From the NCBI GenBank assembly GCA_964537035.1, contig CAZIAK010000003.1, forward strand, positions 98,803 to 162,802: a stretch of DNA of 64,000 nt, in the 5' to 3' direction. Shown piece by piece: positions 1 to 8,289 of the stretch. Position numbers and translations under genes: made by a program. The stretch comes from CAZIAK01 sp964537035 (GTDB lineage Bacteria > Planctomycetota > B15-G4). The notes under the pieces are model-generated. The model saw nothing but the letters and a program-made list of their open reading frames with translations. It was not told the DNA's origin and did not search any database. Each line of letters opens with the position of its first letter. The first letter of the stretch is position 1.

Positions 1-2
1 TC

Positions 3-200
3 GTGTTGACCGGCGCCATGCGGCCGTATGTCTTGCGCAACACCGACGCGCTACAGAACCTGACCGAGGCCCTGGTGGCCGCCCAGTTTCTCGCCCCGGG
101 CGTGTGGGCCGTGATGCACAACCAGGTGCTGCGTTTCCCGGGCGTGACGAAAGACCGCCAGCGGGGGACGTTTCGCGCTGCCCACCAAGCAGAGGCCTGA
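3..200 (+). CDS. C-terminal part of an L-asparaginase-family protein (truncated by window edge)
   Basis: The reading frame is open at the left edge, so only the last ~65 residues are visible and the real start lies outside the window. The segment beginning VLTGAMRPYVLRNTDALQNL matches the conserved asparaginase/glutaminase block (TGSMRP...SDA..NL..AL), followed by a GVWAVMHN strand and a KDR..GTFRA ending. That arrangement is typical of short asparaginase-like proteins that end soon after the N-terminal catalytic domain. Family function: hydrolysis of asparagine or a related amide. The catalytic Thr residues are not in view, so activity cannot be judged. Confidence 0.72.
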   Translation: MLTGAMRPYVLRNTDALQNLTEALVAAQFLAPGVWAVMHNQVLRFPGVTKDRQRGTFRAAHQAEA

Positions 201-264
201 GGTCGCTGGCCACGTGACCTCCCGCAAGGACCTGGGCGCGCCCCTGAGCCCGCGCCCCTGAGCC

Positions 265-582
265 ATGCTCCGCCCCGTCCTCCACATCGTGCTGCACGTC
301 GTCGTGCCTGGCCTGGTGGCTCGCCTCGGCTGGCCGAAGCAGACCGCTCGCGCGTGGGGCCTGATGGTGGCCACCATGGTCATCGACCTCGACCACTTGC
401 TGGCCGATCCCCTGTACGACGCGGGGCGCTGCAGCCTGGGCTTTCACCCCTTGCACAGCTGGGCAGCGCTGGGTGGCTACGTGGTGCTGGCTGCACGACG
501 CAAGACCCGCGTCATCGGCGCAGGGCTGCTGCTGCACCTGGCCCTCGACGGTATCGACTGCCTGTGGATGTCCTGCGAGTAG
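265..582 (+). CDS. DUF6122-family small membrane protein
   Basis: A 105-residue hydrophobic protein with three to four predicted membrane segments. It contains IDLDHLLADP, then a Cys-Ser-Leu-Gly-Phe-His-Pro-Leu-His stretch and a C-terminal LALDGIDCLW. This His/Asp-rich pattern (DxDHLxADP ... GFHPLHS ... LDxIDC) is what I know from DUF6122 proteins, which also contain clustered His and Asp residues reminiscent of metal-binding membrane hydrolases; the biochemical role of the family is unknown to me. It stands alone between the asparaginase end and a convergent secreted endonuclease gene. Confidence 0.7.
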   Translation: MLRPVLHIVLHVVVPGLVARLGWPKQTARAWGLMVATMVIDLDHLLADPLYDAGRCSLGFHPLHSWAALGGYVVLAARRKTRVIGAGLLLHLALDGIDCLWMSCE

Positions 583-691
583 GGGCGCTTCTCGGCCACG
601 CCCGCTGCAACCCGCGTGCTGGGTCATCGACAGCCAGCGATGGCGCTCTCGCGCCACCGCCGGGTACATCTCACTGCAAGCTCGACCCTGC

Positions 692-3600
692 TCAGGGGAT
701 GAACGTCAGCCCGTCGATGTCCTCGCCGGAGTCGATGCCCAGCGCGGTGAGGTCCAGCTCCAGCGAGGCGTTGCCCGATGTGGAGCTGCCGAAGCTGCCG
801 GCGAAGCGGCCCACGTCCTCATCGGCACCCGAGGCGCCGGACGACGACCAGCTCCCCACTGTGGAGAAGAGCATGTCCACCACATCGAAGGTGATGGCGT
901 TCAGGTCCTCGCCGGACGACTGGGAGAAGCCCACGTCGCTGCCATCGAAGTGCAGCGCGAAGCTGCCCGCAGTCGACGAGCCCAGGGACGTCGAGGTGAA
1001 CACGATCACATCTTCATCCCGAGTCTTGGCCAGGCCGGACGCGGTAGCAGAGCCCACGGTGGAGAGCGCGATGTCACCGTTGGCGAACTCGTGCAAGCCG
1101 TCGAGATCCTCTCCGTTCGAAGACAGCGAGACGTCGCTGCCGTCGAGGAAGAAGCTGAAGCTGCCTGCCGTGCTCGCACCCGAGGAGGTCACGGTGAACA
1201 GCACCACGTCCGAGTCGTCGACCGACTCGCCGCTGGGCCCACCGAGCAGGCCCGGCACGGTGGTCGCCGCGGTGAACGACATCAGGATGTCGCCGTTGTC
1301 CCGCACATGCAGGGCGTTGATGTCGGTGCCACCGACACCCACGTCGCTGCCGTCGAAGTACAGGGCCCAGGTGTCCGTGGCCGGGTCATAGGAGACCACG
1401 TCCTCGTCGCGGACGCTGCCCACTCCAGGGACGGTCGTCGTGCTCACGAAGGACATATAGAGCAACGATGATCCGCTCGGCGGGTCAGACACCACGATGT
1501 AGGCGGTACGCACGAGCACGTCTGAACCGTCGGCGTTGGTGACGGTCAGGCTCACGGTGTATGTGCCCGCAGACATGTACGTGTAGGCCGGGTGCTGCGA
1601 CGTGGACGTGCCCCCATCACCGAAGTCCCAGGCCCACGACGTGGGCGTGTTGGTCGAGCTGTCCGTGAAGGTCACCGTGAGCGGCGTGGTGCCGCTGGTG
1701 GGCGTACCGCTGAAGTCCGCCACGGGAGGCGTGGGCGGCGCCGACACGGTGATGTACGCGGTGCGCACCAAGGTGTCACTGCCGTCCAGATTGGTCACCA
1801 TCAGGCTCACGGTGTAGCTGCCCGCGGACGTGTAGGTGTGGCTGGGGCTCTGAGCTGCCGAACCGTTGCCATCGCCGAAGTCCCACGACCAGCTGGTGGG
1901 CGTGTTGGTGGACAGATCGGTGAAGTTCACGTTGAGCGGAGACGTGCCGCTCGTCGGCGTGCCGCTGAAGTTCGCTACTGGCGGCATGGCGGCTTGGGGC
2001 GTGGCCGAGGCCTCGCCGCTCACCGCGCTCTGGTTTCCCGCGTCGTCCTCAGCCCGCACCACGTAGAAGTACGTGGTGCCGTTGGTGACCGAGCCGTCGT
2101 TGTAGGCGCTGGCCGAGACCAGGGTGCCGTTGACAGCGGTGTAGGGTCCGCCGCTGCTGGTGGAGCGCAGCACGTCGTACCCGGCCAGGTCACCCTCGCC
2201 GTTGTCCGCCCAGTCGAGGCTCACCGAACCGTCGCCCCCCGTGGCGGCCAGGCCCGTGGGTGCGGCGGGTGCGGTCAGGTCGACGGGCGTGGCGTTCGCT
2301 TCGTTGCTCTGCGCGCTCTCGTTGCCCGTGGCGTCGCTGGCGGTGACCACGTAGTAGTAGGTCGTGCCGTTGCTCACCGCGCTGTCGTCGTAGCTACTGA
2401 CCATGACCGGCGCGCCGTTGAGCACCGCGTAGGGGCCACCGGGCGAGGTCGAACGGAACACATCGTAGCCCGCCAGGTCTGGCTCCGTGTTGTCCAGCCA
2501 GTCGAGGTTCACCACCCCTTCGCCCCCGCCGGCCACCAGGCCCAAGGGTGCGATCGGCGGCGTGGTGTCTCCCCCACCACCGCCCGTGAACGTCTGAGCC
2601 GTGTTGACCGCACCGCTGGTGTCCGCACCTGCGGCCGCCCAGGTGAAGTCAGCGCTGGCGGAGCCCGTTCCCATCAGCTGCAGGGAGTAGCCTGCAGGAG
2701 TGGAGCTGGTCTCGCTCACGCCCACGCTCACAGAGGTCATGCCGTCTGCTGCGCCGCCCACCGCCACGAACGTACCTTCGTAGCTGAGGAACTCGATCAC
2801 GGCGCCGGTGTCGTCGACCAACGCCAAGCCATCGGGCGCGCCGTTCTGCATGGACGAGAAGGCGAAGGCCAGGGTGCCCGAGCCCGCCTGCTGGTCGGGC
2901 AGGCTGCCCGAGAGGTTGACAGTCTTGTAGACCGTGCCGCCGTTGCCGTTGTAGCCCAGCAGGCTCCAGCCGCTCAGGTCTGTGCCTGCGGGGCCAGCGA
3001 CCTCGACGAACTCACCCACGTCGGTGCTGGCGTTGTCGTAGTGAAACTCGTTGATCCAGGGGCTGCCGCCGCCGGAGCCGCCGCCGCCCTGAGGCGTGGC
3101 AGAGACCATGGCGCTCATGGTCGACTCGTTGCTCGAGGTGTCCACGGCGGTGACCTCGTACCAGTAGGTCGTGCCGTTGGTCACCGTGCTGTCGGTGTAG
3201 AGGCTCGCGGGGACGAGGCCGCCGTTCAGCAGGGTGAACGAGCTGCCGTCCAGCGAGCGGTACACGTTGTAGCCGGCCAGGTCAGACTCGAGGTTGTCGT
3301 CCCAGTTGAGGTCGACGGAGCCATCACCACCCACGGCCGTGAGCCCGGTGGGAAACAGGGGCGGCGTGGTGTCGCCGCCACCACCGCAGGTGCCGGAGAA
3401 CAGGCAGTCGACCCACGCGGGGTTGTCGATGAAGGGGTTTCTGTTGCCCTGGAAGCCGAAGACCGCGTTGTTGCGGGCGATCTCACGGGCGTCCACCGGG
3501 TCTTGCTGGTGCCAGGTGATCAGCACGGAGAGCATGCCCATGTAGGCCACGCTCTCGTTCGAGCCCGTGTTCGAGCTGTCGATCAGAGCCTCGCTGTCGG

Positions 3601-4303
3601 TGAGAATCAGGTCGGGCTCGGAGATGCCAGTGACGCCGTGGGTGCCCCCTTCGTAGCGCACATCGGCGTAGAGCAGGGCCCGGGCCACGTCGCCCCGACG
3701 ACCGATCCAGGTCTCCCAGGTGCCAGCCGCGAAACTGCCCTCGGTCCAGCTGGAGTTGCCGGGATAGGTGCCGCTGCCGCCGCCCAGGCCGTCGTTGATG
3801 TCGGTGACCTTTTCGGTGCACGCGGCGCTGCAGTCGCGATAGGGCTTGTTGCTGCGAGACGAGTTGTAGCCGCTGTCGCATAGGAACAGCATGTGGCAGT
3901 CGGTGTAGGGCTGGTTGGTGCTGCCATCGTTCGGGAATCCGTACGATTTCGGCCAGGTGTGCTCCCGGTTGTAGAACGAGTTGCCCCCGCCCTCCTTGGC
4001 GTAGCTCGCGTTCTTGTAGACGTCCAGGATGGACCCGGCGTTGTTGGGGTCTTCGTCCGCCAGCTCCAGGATGTTCCAGGTGTCGGTGGACGTCGACGTG
4101 TAGGGGAAGCGCGTATGGTCGTCGATCACTGCATGCAACGTGGACCGCATGCCCGCCGCGGTGGAGGTATCGACCGTGTCGTAGTAGCCGGGGGGCGCCT
4201 GGGCCAGGAGTTCTCCGCTGGCTGTGCACAGCACCAGGGCTGTGACCACGACGAGCGCAAGTGCGCGGTGAATCCGGTGCAGGCTAAGGGCCGAGTACGA
4301 CAT
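692..4303 (-). CDS. Secreted endonuclease I-family mosaic protein with FN3, lamin-tail-like and PKD domains
   Basis: A 1203-residue exported protein. I start at the ATG at 4303 because AGAGGA sits about 6 bases upstream and a signal peptide follows directly; an earlier in-frame ATG (4381) lacks both. Order: signal peptide (~1-30); endonuclease I (PF04231-like) domain ~30-295 with the NREHTWPKSYGF motif carrying the catalytic His; FN3 ~313-403; a lamin-tail-like segment ~413-573 (WINEFHYDN, GEFVEVAGPAG); two FN3 ~582-772; two near-identical PKD domains ~775-939 (WDFGDG core); then four repeats of a DGSDVG...EDLNAL unit to the C-terminus. Likely degrades extracellular nucleic acid, with the beta domains acting as spacers or adhesive parts. 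Size is far above a plain endonuclease I (~250-500 aa). Confidence 0.85.
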   Translation of the reverse strand: MSYSALSLHRIHRALALVVVTALVLCTASGELLAQAPPGYYDTVDTSTAAGMRSTLHAVIDDHTRFPYTSTSTDTWNILELADEDPNNAGSILDVYKNASYAKEGGGNSFYNREHTWPKSYGFPNDGSTNQPYTDCHMLFLCDSGYNSSRSNKPYRDCSAACTEKVTDINDGLGGGSGTYPGNSSWTEGSFAAGTWETWIGRRGDVARALLYADVRYEGGTHGVTGISEPDLILTDSEALIDSSNTGSNESVAYMGMLSVLITWHQQDPVDAREIARNNAVFGFQGNRNPFIDNPAWVDCLFSGTCGGGGDTTPPLFPTGLTAVGGDGSVDLNWDDNLESDLAGYNVYRSLDGSSFTLLNGGLVPASLYTDSTVTNGTTYWYEVTAVDTSSNESTMSAMVSATPQGGGGSGGGSPWINEFHYDNASTDVGEFVEVAGPAGTDLSGWSLLGYNGNGGTVYKTVNLSGSLPDQQAGSGTLAFAFSSMQNGAPDGLALVDDTGAVIEFLSYEGTFVAVGGAADGMTSVSVGVSETSSTPAGYSLQLMGTGSASADFTWAAAGADTSGAVNTAQTFTGGGGGDTTPPIAPLGLVAGGGEGVVNLDWLDNTEPDLAGYDVFRSTSPGGPYAVLNGAPVMVSSYDDSAVSNGTTYYYVVTASDATGNESAQSNEANATPVDLTAPAAPTGLAATGGDGSVSLDWADNGEGDLAGYDVLRSTSSGGPYTAVNGTLVSASAYNDGSVTNGTTYFYVVRAEDDAGNQSAVSGEASATPQAAMPPVANFSGTPTSGTSPLNVNFTDLSTNTPTSWSWDFGDGNGSAAQSPSHTYTSAGSYTVSLMVTNLDGSDTLVRTAYITVSAPPTPPVADFSGTPTSGTTPLTVTFTDSSTNTPTSWAWDFGDGGTSTSQHPAYTYMSAGTYTVSLTVTNADGSDVLVRTAYIVVSDPPSGSSLLYMSFVSTTTVPGVGSVRDEDVVSYDPATDTWALYFDGSDVGVGGTDINALHVRDNGDILMSFTAATTVPGLLGGPSGESVDDSDVVLFTVTSSGASTAGSFSFFLDGSDVSLSSNGEDLDGLHEFANGDIALSTVGSATASGLAKTRDEDVIVFTSTSLGSSTAGSFALHFDGSDVGFSQSSGEDLNAITFDVVDMLFSTVGSWSSSGASGADEDVGRFAGSFGSSTSGNASLELDLTALGIDSGEDIDGLTFIP

Positions 4304-4620
4304 GGGAATCCTCTGTGGGGAAGCACATCGGCGGAGCGCAGGCAGCAGACCTCTGCGACCCCAACGGGGGCGAGGCTGCACAACAAACAGAGATCCTCAG
4401 ATAAGGATTCTTCAATTGCCCGGGCTACGCGAGAGTGTGGGACCGCGCGCGAAGGACGCGCTCTCGTGGCCACGAAACTCGCACGCCCGCCACCGAGATT
4501 CCACAACCGCGAAACCCTCTTCTCAAAAAAGATGTCGACCGGACGCGTTCACTGAACTGCATATATGTTCGAACGAGCGTCGGGAAGACAGCATTTCGCC
4601 CCGCCGGCAAACAGTACTTT
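4304..4620. other. Intergenic region upstream of the endonuclease gene
   Basis: This 317-bp non-coding stretch is AT-richer than its surroundings, with a run of six A around 4525-4530 and a CATATATG element near 4560-4567. It should hold the promoter of the minus-strand endonuclease gene, because the neighbouring minus-strand gene ends at 4621. I cannot fix -35/-10 boxes with confidence, and I see no RNA gene or repeat. Confidence 0.4.
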
Positions 4621-5649
4621 TCAGCGGGCCTCGCCTGTCGTTGAAAGCGCGACCGCAGTCGTCTCACCTGCCACGCAGGTCACGACCTCGTGGCCTGACC
4701 CCTGCCCCACACTCCAGCAGGACAACACCAGATCAGCCGCAGGAACATCACCCAGAGTGAAGCGGCCTTGCAGGTCCGTGGAGGTCGCAAACGGGTGCTC
4801 CAGCACGGCCAAGGAGGCCCCCGCCTCCCCTTCATGCACGGTGCAATCCAGGCTGACCAGCCCGAGAGCCCGGCCGAACATCAGCCGCTTGTCCACTCCG
4901 GGCACCAGCGCGTAAGTGAACAACACTCGACCGCTGGCGCTCACCACCTGGGCGCTGTGCAACATGTCCCCACCGCGCAGAACCACGGGCTGGAAGGCAT
5001 GGACCACGGCCAGGTCCGGCGTGAAACCTGTCCCCCCGCAGGCGATCGCCATGGGCTCTGCTGGAGGAGCGAAGCTCAGGCCCTCGAGACCGTGGGACAC
5101 ATAGACCAAAGCCCCCGCCACCGGCTGACCGTTGTCATCGATCACGACGCCTTGCAGCTCTCCGGTACGCTGCCCATCGACCGCGCTGGGGGCGGGCGCT
5201 CCACGCTCCGCGAACACGCTGGTGGTGTTCGCGGGCGCATGTGCCGACAGGCCTGTGGGCTTGGCCAGCGGCTCGGGCAACCCGGCCGCACCCCAGTAGA
5301 GATTGGCTGCCAACCAGGTGATGGCGAACTTCACGAAGGTCAGGCGCATGGTCTCGACGAACAGGGCAGCCCAGCGCCACTTCTTCTCCCAGACCAGGAA
5401 GAAGCCCACCAGCAGGGGAATGGGCGCATAGCTCCAACCGATGTTCTGGTCGGCCTCGGCCACGTCCATGGGCTCCCAGAACGGATTCAGCGCCAGGAAC
5501 ATCGTGAGCACCACGGCCAGGCTGATCGCAAACGCGCCCGGCGACAGGCTGGGCAGCGGCTGGTCAGCAGACGCAGCGGTCGCATCAGTCCCCGTCAGGG
5601 ATGACCCCTCACGGGGATTTGTGGGCAGTGGGGAACGTGTCTCTGGCAT
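4621..5649 (-). CDS. Membrane-anchored protein with carboxypeptidase-regulatory-like beta domains
   Basis: I place the start at the ATG at 5649 (MPETRSPLPT); the frame is open further upstream but that part has the composition of a shadow frame and overlaps the opposite-strand gene. The 342-residue protein has a proline/serine-rich head, then hydrophobic segments around residues 38-55, 70-85 and 95-115, and a C-terminal extracytoplasmic region. That region contains GVVIDDNGQPVAGALVYV, the signature of carboxypeptidase-regulatory-like beta-sandwiches, and a second similar element near the end (TDLQGRFTLGDVPAADLVL). Such domains are frequent in planctomycete envelope proteins. No catalytic motif is visible, so a structural or sensory role is a guess. 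Confidence 0.55.
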   Translation of the reverse strand: MPETRSPLPTNPREGSSLTGTDATAASADQPLPSLSPGAFAISLAVVLTMFLALNPFWEPMDVAEADQNIGWSYAPIPLLVGFFLVWEKKWRWAALFVETMRLTFVKFAITWLAANLYWGAAGLPEPLAKPTGLSAHAPANTTSVFAERGAPAPSAVDGQRTGELQGVVIDDNGQPVAGALVYVSHGLEGLSFAPPAEPMAIACGGTGFTPDLAVVHAFQPVVLRGGDMLHSAQVVSASGRVLFTYALVPGVDKRLMFGRALGLVSLDCTVHEGEAGASLAVLEHPFATSTDLQGRFTLGDVPAADLVLSCWSVGQGSGHEVVTCVAGETTAVALSTTGEAR

Positions 5650-5806
5650 GGGAGCCACGAAGCGTAGCACTCCCCCACACCTGACGAGAGGCCTGTACCA
5701 TGGCGCTTTCGGTGAGAGATCAGGGCCCGCGTTCACGCCTCCGGCGCTTTCTGCCTCGCCGAGGCGTGGAGCGGACCACAAGCACGAAGAGATGAGAGAC
5801 CCCGTC

Positions 5807-7102
5807 ATGACCCCAGCGCCCCGCCACCTCATCCACTCCACCCACAAGCAACGGTGGGCCCTTGCCGCGCCAGCCCTGCTGCTCTGCCTGTTGAGCCCTG
5901 GGTTGCAGGCCCAGCAAGGCGACGCTCCCCGACCGCGCTTGCGCACCCTGCGGGGCACGGGCATCGAGCAGAACGTCATGGAGCCCATTGCTCCCGAGCT
6001 GCTGCGCCGCGCTGACCTCGCGGAAGGCAGCGGCACACGACCGGCGATCATGCTCACCGGCTACTGGCCTCCGTCGAACGAGATGCTGCGGCGCCTCAGC
6101 GATGACCCGACCCAGAACCCCCAGGGTTGGGTCGGCTCTGACTGGGAAGGGCGAGGCTACGACGTCTACTCGTACTTCCCCGAGTTCAACCCACCGACCT
6201 GCCTCTTCTGCGGCCAGGGCACCGGTGATCTCGAGGTCGACTACCAGGACACGTCCAACGACTTCTTCCCCCTCGCCGACGGCATCACCCCGGTAGCCCT
6301 GATCACCTTCAGCCGAGGCTTCCCGGACGAGAGCTGGGAGGTGGAGATGAACCAGTACAACCGCGCCTCGCGGATCCCCGACTACACCGCCCCGACCCAG
6401 CCCACGCCGAGCCCACCAGACGCCAGCGTGCCCGCCGAGACCCTGCGCCCCTCGACCCTGCCCGTGCAGAGCATCGTCGACGAGGTGCTGATGGACTTCC
6501 CCGGCGCAGACGTCTTCATCTGCTTCACCGGCGACGGCGGCGGCTTCCTCTCGGAGTTCGCGGGCTACCACGGCGTCTGGTACCAAGACCTGCATAGCGC
6601 GCCCAGCGACCCGGCCCTCGCGGTAGCAGCGGGCCATGTGCACGTGGGCCAGAACCTGCCCATCCCCCGGGCCCGGGGCTACACGCGCTCGACCCTGCGC
6701 GCGTTGATCGCACATCTCGACATGGTCCTGGGCGGCGACCTCTGCCAGCCCGACCTGGGCTTCGCGGGACCAGGAGCTGCGGCGCTCTCCCTGTGCGGTG
6801 ACGTGCTCGCCAGCGGAGGCACCGCCGACCTCGCCCTCACCGGCGCGCCCCCCAACGCCTCGCTCTGGTACGCCGTGGGACTGACCAACAACCCCACACC
6901 GTTCAAGGGCGGCCAGCTCGTCCCCGTGCCCTGGCTAGGCCTGGTCGCCGCCACAGCAGATGCCAACGGAGACCACCAGATCGCCACCATCCCCGGAGGC
7001 AGCGGCCCCTTCACCCTCTACATCCAAGCCGTCATCTCCGACCCAGCCCAAGCCCAGGGCTTCGCCCTCTCCAATGCCCTGGCCGCAGACTTTCAACCCT
7101 AG
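5807..7102 (+). CDS. Secreted protein, possible pyroglutamyl-peptidase-like fold plus planctomycete C-terminal module
   Basis: Starts at the ATG at 5807 (alternative 5792, same frame) followed by a classical signal peptide ending near QAQ. The central region shows IMLTGYWPPSNEML, then TLPVQSIVDEVL, ICFTGDGGGFLSEF and GHVHVG. The spacing and flavour recall pyroglutamyl peptidase I (peptidase C15: TGFEPFG, AGTFVCN, GFIHVP), but the position where the catalytic Cys would fall looks like Ser or Leu. If the relationship is real the protein may be inactive or use another nucleophile. The last ~110 residues (from DLGFAGPG to ALSNALAADFQP) resemble the C-terminus of the FG-GAP protein at 12858-14858, a module frequent on planctomycete secreted proteins. 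Fold assignment is tentative; export is not. Confidence 0.5.
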   Translation: MTPAPRHLIHSTHKQRWALAAPALLLCLLSPGLQAQQGDAPRPRLRTLRGTGIEQNVMEPIAPELLRRADLAEGSGTRPAIMLTGYWPPSNEMLRRLSDDPTQNPQGWVGSDWEGRGYDVYSYFPEFNPPTCLFCGQGTGDLEVDYQDTSNDFFPLADGITPVALITFSRGFPDESWEVEMNQYNRASRIPDYTAPTQPTPSPPDASVPAETLRPSTLPVQSIVDEVLMDFPGADVFICFTGDGGGFLSEFAGYHGVWYQDLHSAPSDPALAVAAGHVHVGQNLPIPRARGYTRSTLRALIAHLDMVLGGDLCQPDLGFAGPGAAALSLCGDVLASGGTADLALTGAPPNASLWYAVGLTNNPTPFKGGQLVPVPWLGLVAATADANGDHQIATIPGGSGPFTLYIQAVISDPAQAQGFALSNALAADFQP

Positions 7103-7132
7103 CAACGTGTGCGCATGGTGCCGCGTCTGCAG

Positions 7133-7729
7133 CTAGGGAGCAGCTTCGCCCGGGCCCACAGAACCCAAGACCCTGGCAGGCTGTCCACCCACGACCGTGA
7201 AGGCTGGCACGTCCTTGGTCACGATCGAGCCGGCAGAGACGATGGAACCTTCGCCAATCGTCACGCCCTTGAGCACGATGGCCCGGCAGCCGATCCAGAC
7301 GTTGTCGTGCAGCACCACCGGCGCGTTGCGCAGGGGGCGATCGCCCACAGGGTGCAGATCCGTGTCCATGATCAGGGCGTCCCAACCGATCATGCAGTCG
7401 CGACCGATCTCGACCTTCTCCCAGGCGATGACCTCGGCGCCGCGGTTCAGGTAGGTGCCGTTGCCGATGGTCAGCTTGCCACCGTGTTCAGCGCTCAGAC
7501 GGCTGCCCGGGTAGAGCAGGATGTTCTCCGCCCGCACCTCGCCGCCGGCGTTCTTGATCTGGGGCAGGGGCCAGCCCTTCTCCACGGCGAGCAAGCCGCA
7601 GCTGGTGAAGTGCCGCCTCAGCCAGAGACCTTTCAGGTAGCCGAACAAGGGCGCGCCGTGGCGCAGCCGGGCGATGATCTTGGCCAGCACGTTCGTGGGT
7701 GCCAGCTGGGGAGCGGATGTTGTCGTCAT
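7133..7729 (-). CDS. Hexapeptide-repeat (left-handed beta-helix) O-acyltransferase
   Basis: A 198-residue protein built largely of hexapeptide turns, for example KLTIGNGTYLNRGAEVIAW and VWIGCRAIVLKGVTIGEGSI, ending in the VVGGQPARVLG signature of the maltose/galactoside acetyltransferase (LbetaH-MAT) group. Such enzymes move an acetyl group from acetyl-CoA to a sugar hydroxyl in the cytoplasm. It is the last gene of a minus-strand run that begins at 10657, and its start codon overlaps the stop of the next upstream gene by 4 bp, so it is probably co-translated with a second acyltransferase and two glycosyltransferases. Sugar O-acetylation of an exported glycan is the likely role. Confidence 0.85.
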   Translation of the reverse strand: MTTTSAPQLAPTNVLAKIIARLRHGAPLFGYLKGLWLRRHFTSCGLLAVEKGWPLPQIKNAGGEVRAENILLYPGSRLSAEHGGKLTIGNGTYLNRGAEVIAWEKVEIGRDCMIGWDALIMDTDLHPVGDRPLRNAPVVLHDNVWIGCRAIVLKGVTIGEGSIVSAGSIVTKDVPAFTVVGGQPARVLGSVGPGEAAP

Positions 7730-8289
7730 GAGCGTTTGCGCAGGTCGAGGAGCGGGCGGGCGGCCTGGGCCACCACGATCTGTCGGGGTTGCACGACGCC
7801 GGTGATCACGGCGCCAGCGCCGATGACCGCTCCGTCGCCGATCTGTGCGCCGGCGAGAATCACGGCCTTGGCGCCGATCCAGACGTGGTCGCCGATGGAC
7901 ACGGGCTCCACCCGACCGATACCGGCCTTGTCGCCGAAGCCTTCGCTGTCAGTGATGATCACGTCCCAGCTGATCATGGTCTCGCTGCCGATGGTCACCT
8001 CTTTGGCGGCCCAGACCATGGTGCTGCGGTTCAGGTAGGTGCCATCACCGATGGTGATGCGAGCGCCGGGCTCGGCGTGCAGGTGCACGCCGCCGAAGAG
8101 CCCCACATCGCCCACGTCGACCGTGCCACCGAGGGCGTCCACCGTGGGAAACGGCAGGCCTTTGGGGCAAGCCAGTGCGCCTGCGTTGGTGAAGCGATGA
8201 CGCAGAGCTGCACCCAGGGCGTAGGACGGATATCCGTAGCGCCGCCCCTCAGCGAAGTGTCGTCTGTAGGTCGGCAGGGTCGCGCTCAC
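7726..8289 (-). CDS. Second hexapeptide-repeat acyltransferase
   Basis: A 187-residue protein related in layout to its downstream neighbour: an N-terminal helical part (RHFAEGRRYGYPS), then hexapeptide turns (ITIGDGTYLNRSTMVWA, VWIGAKAVILAGAQIGDGA) and a short tail with a QIVVAQAARPLLD strand. Both neighbours share the TYLNR...W turn, so they may be diverged duplicates acting at different positions or sugars. Its start overlaps the preceding glycosyltransferase stop by 4 bp. Expected reaction: CoA-dependent O-acylation of a sugar or sugar-nucleotide; the substrate cannot be told from sequence. Confidence 0.82.
   Translation of the reverse strand: MSATLPTYRRHFAEGRRYGYPSYALGAALRHRFTNAGALACPKGLPFPTVDALGGTVDVGDVGLFGGVHLHAEPGARITIGDGTYLNRSTMVWAAKEVTIGSETMISWDVIITDSEGFGDKAGIGRVEPVSIGDHVWIGAKAVILAGAQIGDGAVIGAGAVITGVVQPRQIVVAQAARPLLDLRKRS

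Noticed and set aside
1592..3883. Long plus-strand open frame opposite the endonuclease mosaic gene
   Set aside because: Composition is Arg/Gly/Val/His shadow of the minus-strand repeats; no domain motif and the minus-strand frame is clearly coding.
4425..4470. Possible hairpin (cgagag / ctctcg) upstream of the endonuclease gene
   Set aside because: Only six pairing bases and no context for a terminator or riboswitch.
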